From: Streptomyces sp. WMMC500 | GTDB lineage: Bacteria > Actinomycetota > Actinomycetes > Streptomycetales > Streptomycetaceae | NCBI RefSeq assembly: GCF_027497195.1 | Contig: NZ_CP114905.1 | Span: forward strand, 620,001 to 684,000 | DNA: 64,000 nt | Direction of reading: 5' to 3' | Shown: piece after piece, positions 28,485-36,893 of the stretch | Position numbering within the stretch: the first letter of the stretch is position 1 | How the letters are laid out: every line of letters begins with the position of its first letter | Made by a program: the position numbers and the translations under genes | The notes under the pieces: model-generated | Databases searched by the model: none | Told to the model about the DNA's origin: nothing | The model's input: only the letters and a program-made list of their open reading frames with translations

Positions 28485-29510
28485 GTGCCGCGAACTCCCC
28501 GTATCTCCCGGGCCCTTGCGGCCGCGGCCGCGCTGGCGGTCACCCTGGCCGGCTGCGGCGGCACCCCCGGCGCGGACTCCGGCGACGGCGGCACGGGCGG
28601 CGGTACGGGTGCCGAGGCGCCGGCCGATCGCGTCGAGCCGGTCACCGCGGAGGCCGCGCCCGAACTGCCCGTCACCGTGCCGTCCGCCGACGGGCGCGAC
28701 GTCACGGTGACGGCGGCGGACCGGATCGTTCCGCTCAGCGGCTCGATCTCCGAGTTGGTCTTCTCGCTCGGCCTCGGCGACCGCGTCGTCGCGCGCGACG
28801 TCACCGCCACGTTCGCGCAGGCGAGCGACCTGCCGGTGGTGACGCAGGCGCACGACGTCTCCGCGGAGAGCGTGCTGTCGCTGGAGCCGGACGTGGTGCT
28901 GGCGGAGGAGACCACGGGTCCCGCGGAGGCCGTCGACCAGATACGGGCAGCGGGCGTGCCTCTCGTCGTCCTCGACCCCGCGCAGGATCTCGACGACGTC
29001 GGCAGCCGCATCGACGCGGTGGCCGCCGCACTCGGCGTGACCGACGAGGGCGCGAAGCTGCGCGCACGGACCGCGGAACGGATCGAGTCCGCCCGCCGGG
29101 ACATCCCGTCCGGCGGCGGGAAGCCCCGGGTGGCCTTCCTGTACGTCCGGGGGTCGGCGTCCGTGTACCTGCTGGGCGGCGCGCGCTCCGGTGGCGTCTC
29201 GCTGATCGAGGCGGCGGGCGGCGTGGACGCCGGCAAGGAGTCCGGTCTCGGCAAGGACTTCACGCCGATCACGAGCGAGGCGCTGGCGAAGGCGGCGCCG
29301 GACGTGCTGTTGGTGATGACGAAGGGGCTGGAGTCGGTGGGCGGGGTCGACGGGCTCGTGCAACTGCCCGGCGTCGCGCAGACCCCGGCGGCGATGGACC
29401 GGCGGATCGCGTCGGTCGACGACGGCGTGCTGCTCAACTACGGACCGCGCACGGACGCGGTGCTGCGGAGCCTGGTGGCACAGATCCACGGCCCGGGCGA
29501 GGGTCGATGA
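28485..29510 (+). CDS. hmuT: Hemin ABC transporter substrate-binding lipoprotein
   Basis: 341 residues. The lipoprotein signal ends in LAGC (about residue 23), then an acidic/Gly linker and a PF01497 periplasmic-binding fold from about residue 70 (RIVPLSGSISELVFSLGLGDRVVARD, SLEPDVVLAEE). HmuT-type proteins bind heme released at the surface and hand it to the permease. GTG 28485 is preferred over GTG 28476 because AAGGTGG is 5 bases upstream. ATG of hmuU overlaps its stop. Confidence 0.9.
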   Translation: MPRTPRISRALAAAAALAVTLAGCGGTPGADSGDGGTGGGTGAEAPADRVEPVTAEAAPELPVTVPSADGRDVTVTAADRIVPLSGSISELVFSLGLGDRVVARDVTATFAQASDLPVVTQAHDVSAESVLSLEPDVVLAEETTGPAEAVDQIRAAGVPLVVLDPAQDLDDVGSRIDAVAAALGVTDEGAKLRARTAERIESARRDIPSGGGKPRVAFLYVRGSASVYLLGGARSGGVSLIEAAGGVDAGKESGLGKDFTPITSEALAKAAPDVLLVMTKGLESVGGVDGLVQLPGVAQTPAAMDRRIASVDDGVLLNYGPRTDAVLRSLVAQIHGPGEGR

Positions 29511-30823
29511 CCTCCTCGGCGCAACTGCCGCCGGGCGGCGCCGGGATCGGGGACGTGGCGAAGGAGCCGCCGGCGGACGGGCCGGTCGTCGCGGCGGACA
29601 CCGGGAGTCCGGAGCCCGGGAAGCCGGGCACCGGGGAGCCGGACGAGGCGCCGCGCGCCCCGGCGCCGCAGGCGGCAGGCCGGGCCGACGGCACCGTGCC
29701 CGGTGCGGGCCCACGGACCGCCGCGGGCGGCCCGCGCCCGTACCCTACGGTCCTCGCGAACCGGGCGCCGTCGAAGACCGCCGCGCCCGCCGTCGCACGC
29801 GGCCGGGCCGGCGTCCTCACCCTCGCCCTCGCCCTGGCACTGCTCGCCGCCGCCGTGCTCGCCGCCGGCGTCGGCGCGTACCACCTCTCCCCCGGCGACG
29901 TCCTCTCCTCCGCCGCCCACCGCATGGGCCTCGGCGGCGACGGCCTCGGCCGCGTCGGCGAGAGCGTGCTGTGGAACGTGCGCCTCCCCCGCGTCGTGCT
30001 CGCCCTGCTCGTCGGCGCGTCGCTCGGCTGCGCCGGCGCGCTCATGCAGGGCGTGTTCGGCAACCCGCTGGCCGAACCCGGGGTGATCGGCATCTCGATG
30101 GGCGCCGCGGTGGGCGCGGTCGCGGCCATCGCGCTGGGTATCGACGTCTTCGGCAACTGGACCGTCTCCGCCTTCGCGTTCCTCTCCGGGCTCGCCACCG
30201 TGCTGCTCGTCTACGCGCTCTCCCGCTCCGGCGGGCGCACCGAGGTCGTCACGCTCATCCTCACCGGCATCGCCGTCAACGCCTTCGGGGGCGCGCTCAT
30301 CGGCCTGTTCATCTTCTTCGCCGACAACGCGCAGGTCACCCAGATCACCTTCTGGCAGCTCGGCTCGCTCTCCCAGGCGACGTGGCCGAAGGTGCTCGCC
30401 GTGCTGCCGTGCGCGGCCGTCGGACTGGTCGTCGCGCCCCTGTACGCGCGCAAACTCGATCTGCTCGCCCTCGGCGAACGGCCGGCGCGGCACCTCGGGG
30501 TGGACGTGGAGCGGCTGCGGATCGCGCTGGTGCTCGTGGTCGCACTGCTGACCGCCGCCGCGGTGGCGGTGGCGGGTGTGATCACCTTCGTGGGGCTGCT
30601 GGTGCCGCATCTGCTGCGGATGGCGGCGGGTCCCGGACACCGGTTCCTGGTGCCGGGCAGCGCGCTGGGCGGCGCGCTGGTGCTGGTGGTCGCGGACCTC
30701 GCGGCGCGGACCGTCGCCGAGCCCGCGGAGCTGCCGCTCGGCGTGCTGACGGCGCTGGTGGGCAGCCCCTTCTTCTTCTGGCTGCTGCGCAGGACCCGCC
30801 GCAGGAAGGGGGGTTGGGCGTGA
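29507..30823 (+). CDS. hmuU: Hemin ABC transporter permease (FecCD type)
   Basis: 438 residues. Residues 103-430 are a FecCD permease of about ten spans (GCAGALMQGVFGNPLAEPGVIG; ATPase-coupling region GVITFVGLLVPHLLRM). The first 100 residues are an unusual Pro/Gly/Glu-rich cytoplasmic extension; typical HmuU proteins start close to the first span. It overlaps hmuT (ATGA) and hmuV (GTGA). Its family also includes siderophore permeases; the HtaA neighbours argue for heme. Confidence 0.9.
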   Translation: MTSSAQLPPGGAGIGDVAKEPPADGPVVAADTGSPEPGKPGTGEPDEAPRAPAPQAAGRADGTVPGAGPRTAAGGPRPYPTVLANRAPSKTAAPAVARGRAGVLTLALALALLAAAVLAAGVGAYHLSPGDVLSSAAHRMGLGGDGLGRVGESVLWNVRLPRVVLALLVGASLGCAGALMQGVFGNPLAEPGVIGISMGAAVGAVAAIALGIDVFGNWTVSAFAFLSGLATVLLVYALSRSGGRTEVVTLILTGIAVNAFGGALIGLFIFFADNAQVTQITFWQLGSLSQATWPKVLAVLPCAAVGLVVAPLYARKLDLLALGERPARHLGVDVERLRIALVLVVALLTAAAVAVAGVITFVGLLVPHLLRMAAGPGHRFLVPGSALGGALVLVVADLAARTVAEPAELPLGVLTALVGSPFFFWLLRRTRRRKGGWA

Positions 30824-31656
30824 TCCGCACGCTGCTCGGGGCGCGCGCGGACCGGCGGCTGCCGGAGCCGCTGCCGGCGGGCGGCACCGCCGCGGCGGCG
30901 CGCGGCCTGGTCGTACGGCTCGGGGGCAGGGCCGTGCTCCACGGCGTCGACCTGACCGCGCGCGCCGGCCGGGTCGCGGCACTCGTCGGGCCGAACGGCG
31001 CCGGCAAGTCGACGCTCCTCGCCGCGCTCGCCGGCGACCTCGCGCCGGCGGCAGGACAGGTGCTGCTCGGCGGCCGGGACGTCGCCGGGTGGACGCCGGC
31101 GGAGCTGGCGCTGCGCCGGTCCGTACTGCCGCAGTCCGCCTCCCTCGCCTTTCCGTTCCCGGTCGGGGAGGTGGTGCGGATGGGCCGCGCGCCCTGGTCC
31201 GGCACCCCCGCGGAGGACGCCGACGACGAGGCGGTAGCGTGGGCGCTGGCGGTGACGGAGACCGCGGAGTTCGCCGGGCGCCCCTTCGCCGAGCTGTCCG
31301 GCGGCGAGCGCGCCCGCGTCGCCCTCGCGCGGGTCCTGGCCCAGCGGGCGGGGCTGCTGCTGCTCGACGAGCCGACCGCCGCGCTCGACCTGCGTCACCA
31401 GGAACTGGTGTTGCGGCTGGCCCGGGAGCGGGCCGCCGCGGGCGACGCAGTGGTGGTCGTCCTGCACGACCTGGGCCTGGCCGCCGCGTACGCGGACGAG
31501 GTCACCGTCCTCGACGGCGGCCGGGTGGCCGCCTCGGGGCCGCCGGCGGTGGTCTTCGACGCCGCGCTGCTCAGCGAGGTCTACCGGCACCCCGTCGAGA
31601 TCCTGGAGCACCCCGGCACCGGCGCGATCCTGGTGGTCCCCCGCCGCGCGCCGTGA
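30820..31656 (+). CDS. hmuV: Hemin ABC transporter ATPase
   Basis: 278 residues with Walker A GPNGAGKSTL, signature LSGGERARV, Walker B LLLLDEPTA and switch His VLHDL, plus the HmuV-type insert QSASLAFPFPVGEVV. It powers HmuU. GTG 30820 overlaps the hmuU stop. Its stop is part of a CGTGAC/GTCACG hairpin shared with the convergent gene. Confidence 0.92.
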   Translation: MIRTLLGARADRRLPEPLPAGGTAAAARGLVVRLGGRAVLHGVDLTARAGRVAALVGPNGAGKSTLLAALAGDLAPAAGQVLLGGRDVAGWTPAELALRRSVLPQSASLAFPFPVGEVVRMGRAPWSGTPAEDADDEAVAWALAVTETAEFAGRPFAELSGGERARVALARVLAQRAGLLLLDEPTAALDLRHQELVLRLARERAAAGDAVVVVLHDLGLAAAYADEVTVLDGGRVAASGPPAVVFDAALLSEVYRHPVEILEHPGTGAILVVPRRAP

Positions 31657-31671
31657 CCGGCCCCCGTCACG
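31652..31671. terminator. Small hairpin at convergent hmuV and GNAT stops
   Basis: CGTGAC (31652-31657) pairs with GTCACG (31666-31671) over 8 bases, spanning the 10-base gap between the two stops. It is short, so termination may be inefficient. Confidence 0.4.
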
Positions 31672-32182
31672 CCGCGGCTGTCCCGGCGACGCTCAGCGAC
31701 CGCGTGTACCGGTGGCACTCCACCGTCACCGGGCCGTCCCGCCCCTCCGCCCGGTACGCGAACGGGCCCTCGTCGGCCCAGCCCTGCCGCGCGTAGAACC
31801 GGCGGGCCCGCGCGTTCCCCGTCACGACCGCCAGCCACGCCTGCCTGTGGCCCCGCTCGGCCACCCGCCGCTCCCCCTCCGCGAGCAGCAGCGCGGCGAC
31901 TCCCGTGCCGCGGTGCTCCGCCGCGACGAAGAGCTGCTCCACCTCGTCCGCCACGGCGGTCACGAACCCCGCGATCTCGCCGCCGACTTCCGCGACCGCG
32001 GTGTCCGGCACCCGCGCCGCCGCCCGGGCGGCGAACGACTCCGGCGTACGCATCGCGACCAGCTCCTCCGAGACGTGCCCCAGGTGGGCGTCCCGCCACG
32101 CGCTGCGCCAGATGCCCGCCACCGCCGCCGCGTCCCCGGGACGGGCGGGTCGCAGCACCGGCTTCTCGTCGTGCGTCGTCAT
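31667..32182 (-). CDS. GNAT-family N-acetyltransferase
   Basis: 171 residues, one GNAT domain: strand-rich core EIAGFVTAVADEVEQLFVAAEHRGTGVAALLL with the acetyl-CoA loop HRGTGVA, then VTGNARARRFYARQGW. Substrate unknown. ATG 32182 has GGGGG upstream; a GTG start 18 residues before is possible. Monocistronic and divergent from the YdeI-like gene. Confidence 0.85.
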   Translation of the reverse strand: MTTHDEKPVLRPARPGDAAAVAGIWRSAWRDAHLGHVSEELVAMRTPESFAARAAARVPDTAVAEVGGEIAGFVTAVADEVEQLFVAAEHRGTGVAALLLAEGERRVAERGHRQAWLAVVTGNARARRFYARQGWADEGPFAYRAEGRDGPVTVECHRYTRSLSVAGTAAA

Positions 32183-32287
32183 GTCCCCCACGCTAACCAC
32201 CTGCTGCGACATCCGCCTCGCGGACCGCGCCGGAGATCGCCGGCGCGACGTACGGTGGCGGTGACGGCAACGGAAGGAGACGGCGGC

Positions 32288-32923
32288 ATGGCATCCCCCG
32301 GCAGCGAGACCCCCGCGGCTGACTCCCCCGGCACGGGCGCCTCCGACCCGGACTCCCCCGACGGCGCGCCGGTCCGCGCCTTCGCCGGCCCGGCCGCGCT
32401 GGAGTCCTGGCTCGCCGAGCATCACGGCCTGCAGTCGGGGGTGTGGCTCAAGGTCGCCAGGAAGGGGTCGGGCATCGCGTCGGTCACCATGGCCGAGGTC
32501 GACGACATCGTGCTGTGCTACGGCTGGATCACCGGTCTGCGCAGGCGGTATGACGACTCCCGCTTCCTGCAGAAGATCACGCCGCGCCGGCCGCGCAGCC
32601 AGTGGTCACGCGTGAACGTCGACCGGGTCGAGGCCCTGACCGCCGCCGGGCGGATGCGCGAGCCGGGGCTCGCCGCGGTGCGGGCCGCGCAGGAGGACGG
32701 ACGGTGGGAGGCGGCGTACGCCTCGCAGAAGAAAGCCGAGGTGCCGCCCGACCTCGCCGAGGCCCTGGCGGGCAGCCCGCGGGCGGCCGCGTTCTTCGAC
32801 GGGCTCGGGAAGACGGACCGCTACCGGGTGATCCTCCGGCTGCTGCGGGCACGGACGGCGGAGAACCGGGCGAGGCAACTGGCGCGGGTCGTCGAGATGC
32901 TGGACGCCGGGCAGCGCCCGTAG
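32288..32923 (+). CDS. YdeI/OmpD-associated family protein
   Basis: 211 residues. After a Ser/Pro/Asp-rich 30-residue start it matches the YdeI/OmpD-associated family (FAGPAALESWLAEHHG, VDDIVLCYGWITG, QKITPRRPRSQWSRVNVDRVEAL, AFFDGLGKTDRYRVILRLLRA). Members are cytoplasmic proteins linked to peptide or bacteriocin protection in enterobacteria; the biochemical role is unclear. ATG 32288 is preceded by AAGGAG. Confidence 0.8.
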   Translation: MASPGSETPAADSPGTGASDPDSPDGAPVRAFAGPAALESWLAEHHGLQSGVWLKVARKGSGIASVTMAEVDDIVLCYGWITGLRRRYDDSRFLQKITPRRPRSQWSRVNVDRVEALTAAGRMREPGLAAVRAAQEDGRWEAAYASQKKAEVPPDLAEALAGSPRAAAFFDGLGKTDRYRVILRLLRARTAENRARQLARVVEMLDAGQRP

Positions 32924-32980
32924 CGCGGCGGCGGACGGCGCGACGGGCACAGCACGGCACAGGGGACGGAAGGCGGACGC

Positions 32981-32998
32981 GGCCCGAACGGCCGGGCC
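32981..32998. terminator. Hairpin between convergent genes
   Basis: GGCCCG (32981-32986) pairs with CGGGCC (32993-32998) over a 6-base loop in the 79-base gap between two convergent stops. Confidence 0.5.
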
Positions 32999-33002
32999 GG
33001 GG

Positions 33003-33812
33003 TCAGCGTTTGAGCGCGACGCCGCCGTAGACGTCCGTGGGCTCCGGGTCCGTGCCGGGCTCGGGGCGCCACAGCGGGCAGGAGACTATCCCCGGCTCGA
33101 TCAGCTCCAGGCCGTCGTAGTACACGCTGATCTCGTCCGGTGTGCGCAGGACGTACGGGACGGCACCGGTGTCGTCGTACCCCTGCTGGGCCTCCTGGAG
33201 CGCCGCGTCCGTCGCCGTGCTGTCGTAGTGGACGAAGTAGCTGCCGGAGGGCAGGGCGGCCTGGAGGCGGCGCACGATGGACTTGGCCTCGTCGTAGTCC
33301 TTGATGTGGCCGAGGATCCCCATCAGCATCAGCGCCACCGGCCGGGAGAAGTCGAGCGTCTTGCCCGCCTGTTCCAGTATCGCCTCGGGTTTGCGCAGGT
33401 CCTCGTCGACATAGGTGGTCACACCCTCGCGGGTGCTGGTCAGCAGGGCCTGTGCGTGCCGCAGCACTAACGGGTCGTTGTCCACGTAGACGATGCGCGA
33501 CTCCGGCGCCAGCCGCTGGGCGACCTGGTGGGTGTTGTCGTACGTCGGCAGGCCGGTGCCGATGTCGAGGAACTGGCGGATGCCGGCCTCGCCCGCCACG
33601 TGGGTCACGGTGCGGATCAGGTAGTCGCGCGACGCCCGGGCCATCGTCTCGATGTTCGGGGCGATCTGGCGGTACTCGTCGCCGGCCTGGCGGTCGACCG
33701 CGTAGTTGTCTTTCCCGCCCATCCAGTAGTTCCAGATCCGCGCCGAGTGCGGCACGGTGGTGTCGATCTTGGAGAGCGCCCCCTCGGCGGGGGTGGACTG
33801 GCCTTCTGCCAT
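33003..33812 (-). CDS. DUF574 S-adenosylmethionine methyltransferase, TTA-containing
   Basis: 269 residues of the actinobacterial DUF574/methyltransf_19 family: ARIWNYWMGGKDNYAVDR, SAM-binding FLDIGTGLPT, IVYVDNDPLVL and LMLMGILGHI. The methyl acceptor is unknown; streptomycetes carry dozens of copies, often beside XRE and DUF397 genes, as here. Codon 115 is TTA (33468-33470), so translation should depend on the bldA tRNA. ATG 33812 has GGAG. Confidence 0.9.
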   Translation of the reverse strand: MAEGQSTPAEGALSKIDTTVPHSARIWNYWMGGKDNYAVDRQAGDEYRQIAPNIETMARASRDYLIRTVTHVAGEAGIRQFLDIGTGLPTYDNTHQVAQRLAPESRIVYVDNDPLVLRHAQALLTSTREGVTTYVDEDLRKPEAILEQAGKTLDFSRPVALMLMGILGHIKDYDEAKSIVRRLQAALPSGSYFVHYDSTATDAALQEAQQGYDDTGAVPYVLRTPDEISVYYDGLELIEPGIVSCPLWRPEPGTDPEPTDVYGGVALKR

Positions 33813-33974
33813 CGGGAATCTCCTGCCCTGCGGCGCGCGCTTGCTGCCGACTAACGTACTGTCACTTCACGGTCGTACGAGGGTGTTCCGCCGGGTCCGC
33901 GGGGGCGGATCGGGACGGCCGGGAGGCGTGGGCCCGCGATCCGCACCCGCGGCCGGCGTGTTCTGCCCGGCCCG

Positions 33975-34223
33975 TCAGTCGACGAGGAAGTCGGCCTGGC
34001 CGTCCTTGGCGCCTTCCAGGAAGGCGACCATCTCTTCACGGGTGTAGACGAGGGCCGGACCGGTCGGGTCGGTGGACTGGCGCAGCGCGATGCTGCCGTC
34101 GGGCAGGCGCTTGGCCTCGACGCAGCTCCCGCCGTTGGTGCCGCTCCAGGGCTTCTGCCAGCCCTCGGTGCCGAGTTCGGTTGCCGGGCTGCCGTTGCGG
34201 AAGGTTGGGGGGTCGGCTCGCAT
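33975..34223 (-). CDS. DUF397 small protein
   Basis: 82 residues of DUF397: an FRNGSPATELG start, W-KPWSGTNGGSCVEAKRLPDGSIALRQS core and FLEGAKDGQADF end. DUF397 proteins pair with XRE regulators (WhiJ- and Scr1/Scr2-type loci) and modulate them. It starts 2 bases after the XRE stop, so the two are one transcript. The partner's effect on development or antibiotic output is known in S. coelicolor; here it is inference. Confidence 0.92.
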   Translation of the reverse strand: MRADPPTFRNGSPATELGTEGWQKPWSGTNGGSCVEAKRLPDGSIALRQSTDPTGPALVYTREEMVAFLEGAKDGQADFLVD

Positions 34224-34225
34224 GG

Positions 34226-35095
34226 TCAGTACTCCTCACGCATCTCCACCAGGCGTGACCTGGTCCGGTCCACCGGATCGGCCTGGACGGCCATCCGGTC
34301 GAGTGTTTCCAGATACTCGACAACGTCCTCGGCCTGGTCCACGTAGACCGCGCCGGTGAGGTTCTCCGTGTAGACGATGTCGGGCAGTTCGGTGAAGCCG
34401 AAGCGGAAGTAGTGGAACGGGCCGAACGCGCCCGGGTGCGGCCCGGCTGAGAACGGCATGATCTGCATCTTCACGTTCGGCAGTTCGATGGCTTCGATCA
34501 GCCGGTCTATCTGGGCCCGCATCACCTTCGGCCCGCCGACCGGCCGGCGCAGCACCGCCTCCTCCAGCACGGCCCACATCGCGGGCGCCCTGGGTGAGGT
34601 CAGCAGGTCCGCGCGGGTCGTCCGCAGTGTCACGCGCCGCTCGAGGGCCTCGTCCGGCTCGTTGGGAAAGCCGATGCGGAAGAGCGTCCTGGCGTAGTCC
34701 GCGGTCTGCAGCAGGCCGGGGACGTAGTGCGGCTCGTAGATGCGGATGACGGTGGCGTCGGTCTCCAGGCTCACGTACGCCCGGAACCAGTCCGGAAGGA
34801 CGTTGCGGTACTTGTACCACCACCCTGGCTGGTTGGCCTCCTTGGCCATCCGGAGGAAGTCGTCGGTCTCGGCGCCGGAGACGCCGTAGGTGCGCAGCAG
34901 CTCACGCACGTACGGGATGCGCAGGCCGACCTCCGCCTTCTCCATCCGCCGCACCGTCAGCGGCGTGACGTCGATGGCCTCCGCGGCCTGCTCGAAGCTG
35001 ACCTTCGCCCGTTCCCGCAGGTGCCGCAGCCGCTTGCCCAGGACCATGCGCAGCACGGTCGGGGCGCTGCCGCCACCCGAGCGTGTTTCGCTCAC
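34226..35095 (-). CDS. XRE-family regulator, Scr1/WhiJ type
   Basis: 289 residues. N-terminal XRE helix-turn-helix (LGKRLRHLRERAKVSFEQAAEAIDVTPLTVRRMEK), then the long DUF5753 domain (YEPHYVPGLLQTADYARTLF; MWAVLEEAVLRRPVGGPKVM; AVYVDQAEDVVEYLETLDRM). GTG 35095 has the near-perfect GGAGGTCAGGAC upstream; a GTG at 35113 is less likely. It regulates its own locus in related systems. A 239-base AT-richer divergent region precedes it. Confidence 0.92.
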   Translation of the reverse strand: MSETRSGGGSAPTVLRMVLGKRLRHLRERAKVSFEQAAEAIDVTPLTVRRMEKAEVGLRIPYVRELLRTYGVSGAETDDFLRMAKEANQPGWWYKYRNVLPDWFRAYVSLETDATVIRIYEPHYVPGLLQTADYARTLFRIGFPNEPDEALERRVTLRTTRADLLTSPRAPAMWAVLEEAVLRRPVGGPKVMRAQIDRLIEAIELPNVKMQIMPFSAGPHPGAFGPFHYFRFGFTELPDIVYTENLTGAVYVDQAEDVVEYLETLDRMAVQADPVDRTRSRLVEMREEY

Positions 35096-35171
35096 GTCCT
35101 GACCTCCCGGCACGGCTACCCCGGGAGTGTGTCACGGACGGCCTGAAGGTGACAGGGGGGTCGCACACATT

Positions 35172-35184
35172 CTGAAATTATCAG
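35172..35184. promoter_or_regulatory. AT-rich dyad in the XRE upstream region (candidate operator/promoter)
   Basis: CTGA-AATTA-TCAG is one of the few AT-rich spots in this stretch and lies 77 bases before the XRE start. A promoter with a regulator site is likely; autoregulation is inference. Confidence 0.35.
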
Positions 35185-35334
35185 GGCGATGCTTGCGGAC
35201 TGTGGTTGTCGGCCGCCATAGTGAGGAGAGCTGCCGAGGACATCGACCGTGCTCACGCCCCCCACCGCGGTGCGGTCGCCCGGCAGTTGGCGACTCCGGG
35301 GACCCGTCGGCCGACCACCGGCGGGAGGGGGCAC

Positions 35335-35619
35335 ATGCTCGACCGCGTACGAACCTCCGAGGAGCGCATCGTGAGCAGCAGACTGGGCCTCGGCCTGGGG
35401 CACGAACGCCATCCGTTGCTGGGCAAGCTCGTGCTGGACCGGACCTCGGGGCGCACCGGCGTGCTGCGCGCCATCTGCCCCGAACCCGAGACCCACACGG
35501 TGTGGTCGGCCCCGGTGCTCCGCCAGGTCGCGGGCCCGCGGATGGCATGGCTGGTCCCGGTGGGCGGCGGAGTCGAGTGGACGACGTCCCCGGAGGCCAT
35601 CGAGGAGGCGACCGCCTGA
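35335..35619 (+). CDS. Small unknown protein divergent from the XRE/DUF397 pair
   Basis: 94 residues, no family recognised. Beta-rich composition (HPLLGKLVLDRTSGRTGVLRAI, RMAWLVPVGGGVEWTTSP) reads as a single small domain. No signal or membrane segment. ATG 35335 has GGGAGGGGG close upstream; the frame is open to 35206 without a good ribosome site. Small divergent partners are common at XRE/DUF397 loci, so it may belong to that module. Confidence 0.65.
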   Translation: MLDRVRTSEERIVSSRLGLGLGHERHPLLGKLVLDRTSGRTGVLRAICPEPETHTVWSAPVLRQVAGPRMAWLVPVGGGVEWTTSPEAIEEATA

Positions 35620-35644
35620 GCGGTCCGGGCACCCGCTCGGGGAC

Positions 35645-35956
35645 TCAGAGTTCCCAGACGACGGGGAGGCCGGCGCCGGCGCCTTCACCGGTGTAGTCGT
35701 GGACCACGTCCAGGAGTTCCGCCATGCGGGCCTGCCAGGTGACGTTCACCGGGAGGTGTTCCAGCTCCGCGAGGAGGCGGGCGTAGTCCGCGCACTCGAT
35801 GACGTGGAAGAGGTCGGCGCCGCTGCGCCAGATGGTCCAGGAGGTGGCACCGGCGGCGCGGATGGCCGTCGTCAGCTCCTCGGGGACCTCCCGGTGGGCC
35901 GCCTCGTACTCCTCGATGCGGTCGGCGCGGACCTTCGTGTGCAGGGCGATCCTCAT
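35645..35956 (-). CDS. rhaM: L-rhamnose mutarotase
   Basis: 103 residues, full length for the RhaM/YiiL ferredoxin-like fold: MRIALHTKVRADRIEEYEAAHREVPEEL with the conserved His, and TSWTIWRSGADLFHVIE. It interconverts anomers of L-rhamnose or L-fucose. ATG overlaps the SDR stop (ATGA), so it works with that dehydrogenase. The rest of a rhamnose or fucose pathway is absent. Confidence 0.88.
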   Translation of the reverse strand: MRIALHTKVRADRIEEYEAAHREVPEELTTAIRAAGATSWTIWRSGADLFHVIECADYARLLAELEHLPVNVTWQARMAELLDVVHDYTGEGAGAGLPVVWEL

Positions 35957-36714
35957 CGGCCCGGCTCCGGGGGGCGCAGGCGCAGGCCCTGCATGCCGCC
36001 GTCGACGGCGAGCGCGGTGCCGGTGACCGCGGCGGCGGCGGGGCTGGCCAGGTAGGCGATGGCCGCGGCGACTTCGTCGGCGGTGACCAGCCGGCCCATC
36101 GGCTGGCGGGCGTGGAGTGCGGCGCGTTCGGCGGTCGGGTCCGGGGCCCGGTCCAGCAGCCGGCTGACCCAGGGGGTGTCCGCGGTACCGGGGTTCACGC
36201 AGTTGACGCGGATGCCCTCGCGTACGTGGTCGGCCGCCATCGCCAGGGTCAGGGACTGCACGGCGCCCTTGGTGGCGGAGTACAGCGCGCGCTGCGGGAG
36301 GCCGGCGGTGGCGGCCACGGAGCAGGTGTTGACGATCGCGGGGTGTGCGGACCGGCGCAGGTGGCGCAGTGCGGCGCGGGTGGTGCGGACGACGCCGAGC
36401 AGGTTGACGTCCAGGACGCGGTGCCACTCGGCGTCGTCGTTGTCCTCGACGGTGCCGACGGCGCCGATCCCGGCGTTGTTGACCAGGACGTCGATGCCGC
36501 GCAGGGCGCCGGCCGCGTCGCTGACGGCCGCGGCGACGGAGGCGTCGTCGGAGACGTCCGCGCGGTAGCCGCGCAGGGGTTGGGGCAGGTCGTCGGGGTT
36601 GAGGTCGAGGACGGCGACCCGGGCCCCGCGCCCGGCCAGCAGCCGCGCGGTGGCCAGCCCGATCCCCGAAGCCCCGCCGGTCACCACGGCCTTGAGCCCG
36701 TCGAAGTCCTTCAT
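35953..36714 (-). CDS. Short-chain dehydrogenase, probably a deoxysugar dehydrogenase
   Basis: 253 residues of a classical SDR: VVTGGASGIG, NNAGIG, catalytic ALYSATKGA (Tyr and Lys) and CVNPG. With the coupled mutarotase it is probably an L-fucose or L-rhamnose 1-dehydrogenase that starts a non-phosphorylative pathway; no aldonolactonase or aldolase is here, so this stays inference. ATG 36714 is taken (SDR fold starts at once, GGAGG 11 bases upstream); ATG 36735 is also open. Confidence 0.82.
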   Translation of the reverse strand: MKDFDGLKAVVTGGASGIGLATARLLAGRGARVAVLDLNPDDLPQPLRGYRADVSDDASVAAAVSDAAGALRGIDVLVNNAGIGAVGTVEDNDDAEWHRVLDVNLLGVVRTTRAALRHLRRSAHPAIVNTCSVAATAGLPQRALYSATKGAVQSLTLAMAADHVREGIRVNCVNPGTADTPWVSRLLDRAPDPTAERAALHARQPMGRLVTADEVAAAIAYLASPAAAAVTGTALAVDGGMQGLRLRPPEPGR

Positions 36715-36794
36715 CCTGGAATGACCTCCTGTCATCCGATGATTCTCCCGGCGGGCGTGAGCCCGTCAGGCGCGGCATACCTGGGCACGTAGAA

Positions 36795-36817
36795 CGATCT
36801 GCATATTTACCAGATCG
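36795..36817 (-). promoter_or_regulatory. 23-bp dyad upstream of the SDR-rhaM unit
   Basis: CGATCTG and CAGATCG flank an AT-rich 9-base centre, 81 bases before the SDR start. The size and half-site spacing fit a dimeric GntR-, IclR- or TetR-type operator. No cognate regulator gene is adjacent; the TetR gene upstream may be a candidate. Confidence 0.45.
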
Positions 36818-36893
36818 ATCGACGTCTGCGACACCCCGCGTCGTGAAGATCCGTCAACCCGGCATGAATTGATCGGATCTCTGCACAGGAGGG

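Noticed and set aside
28485..31656. Siderophore importer
   Set aside because: The family also moves siderophores, but adjoining HtaA proteins under the same iron box point to heme; no siderophore genes are present.
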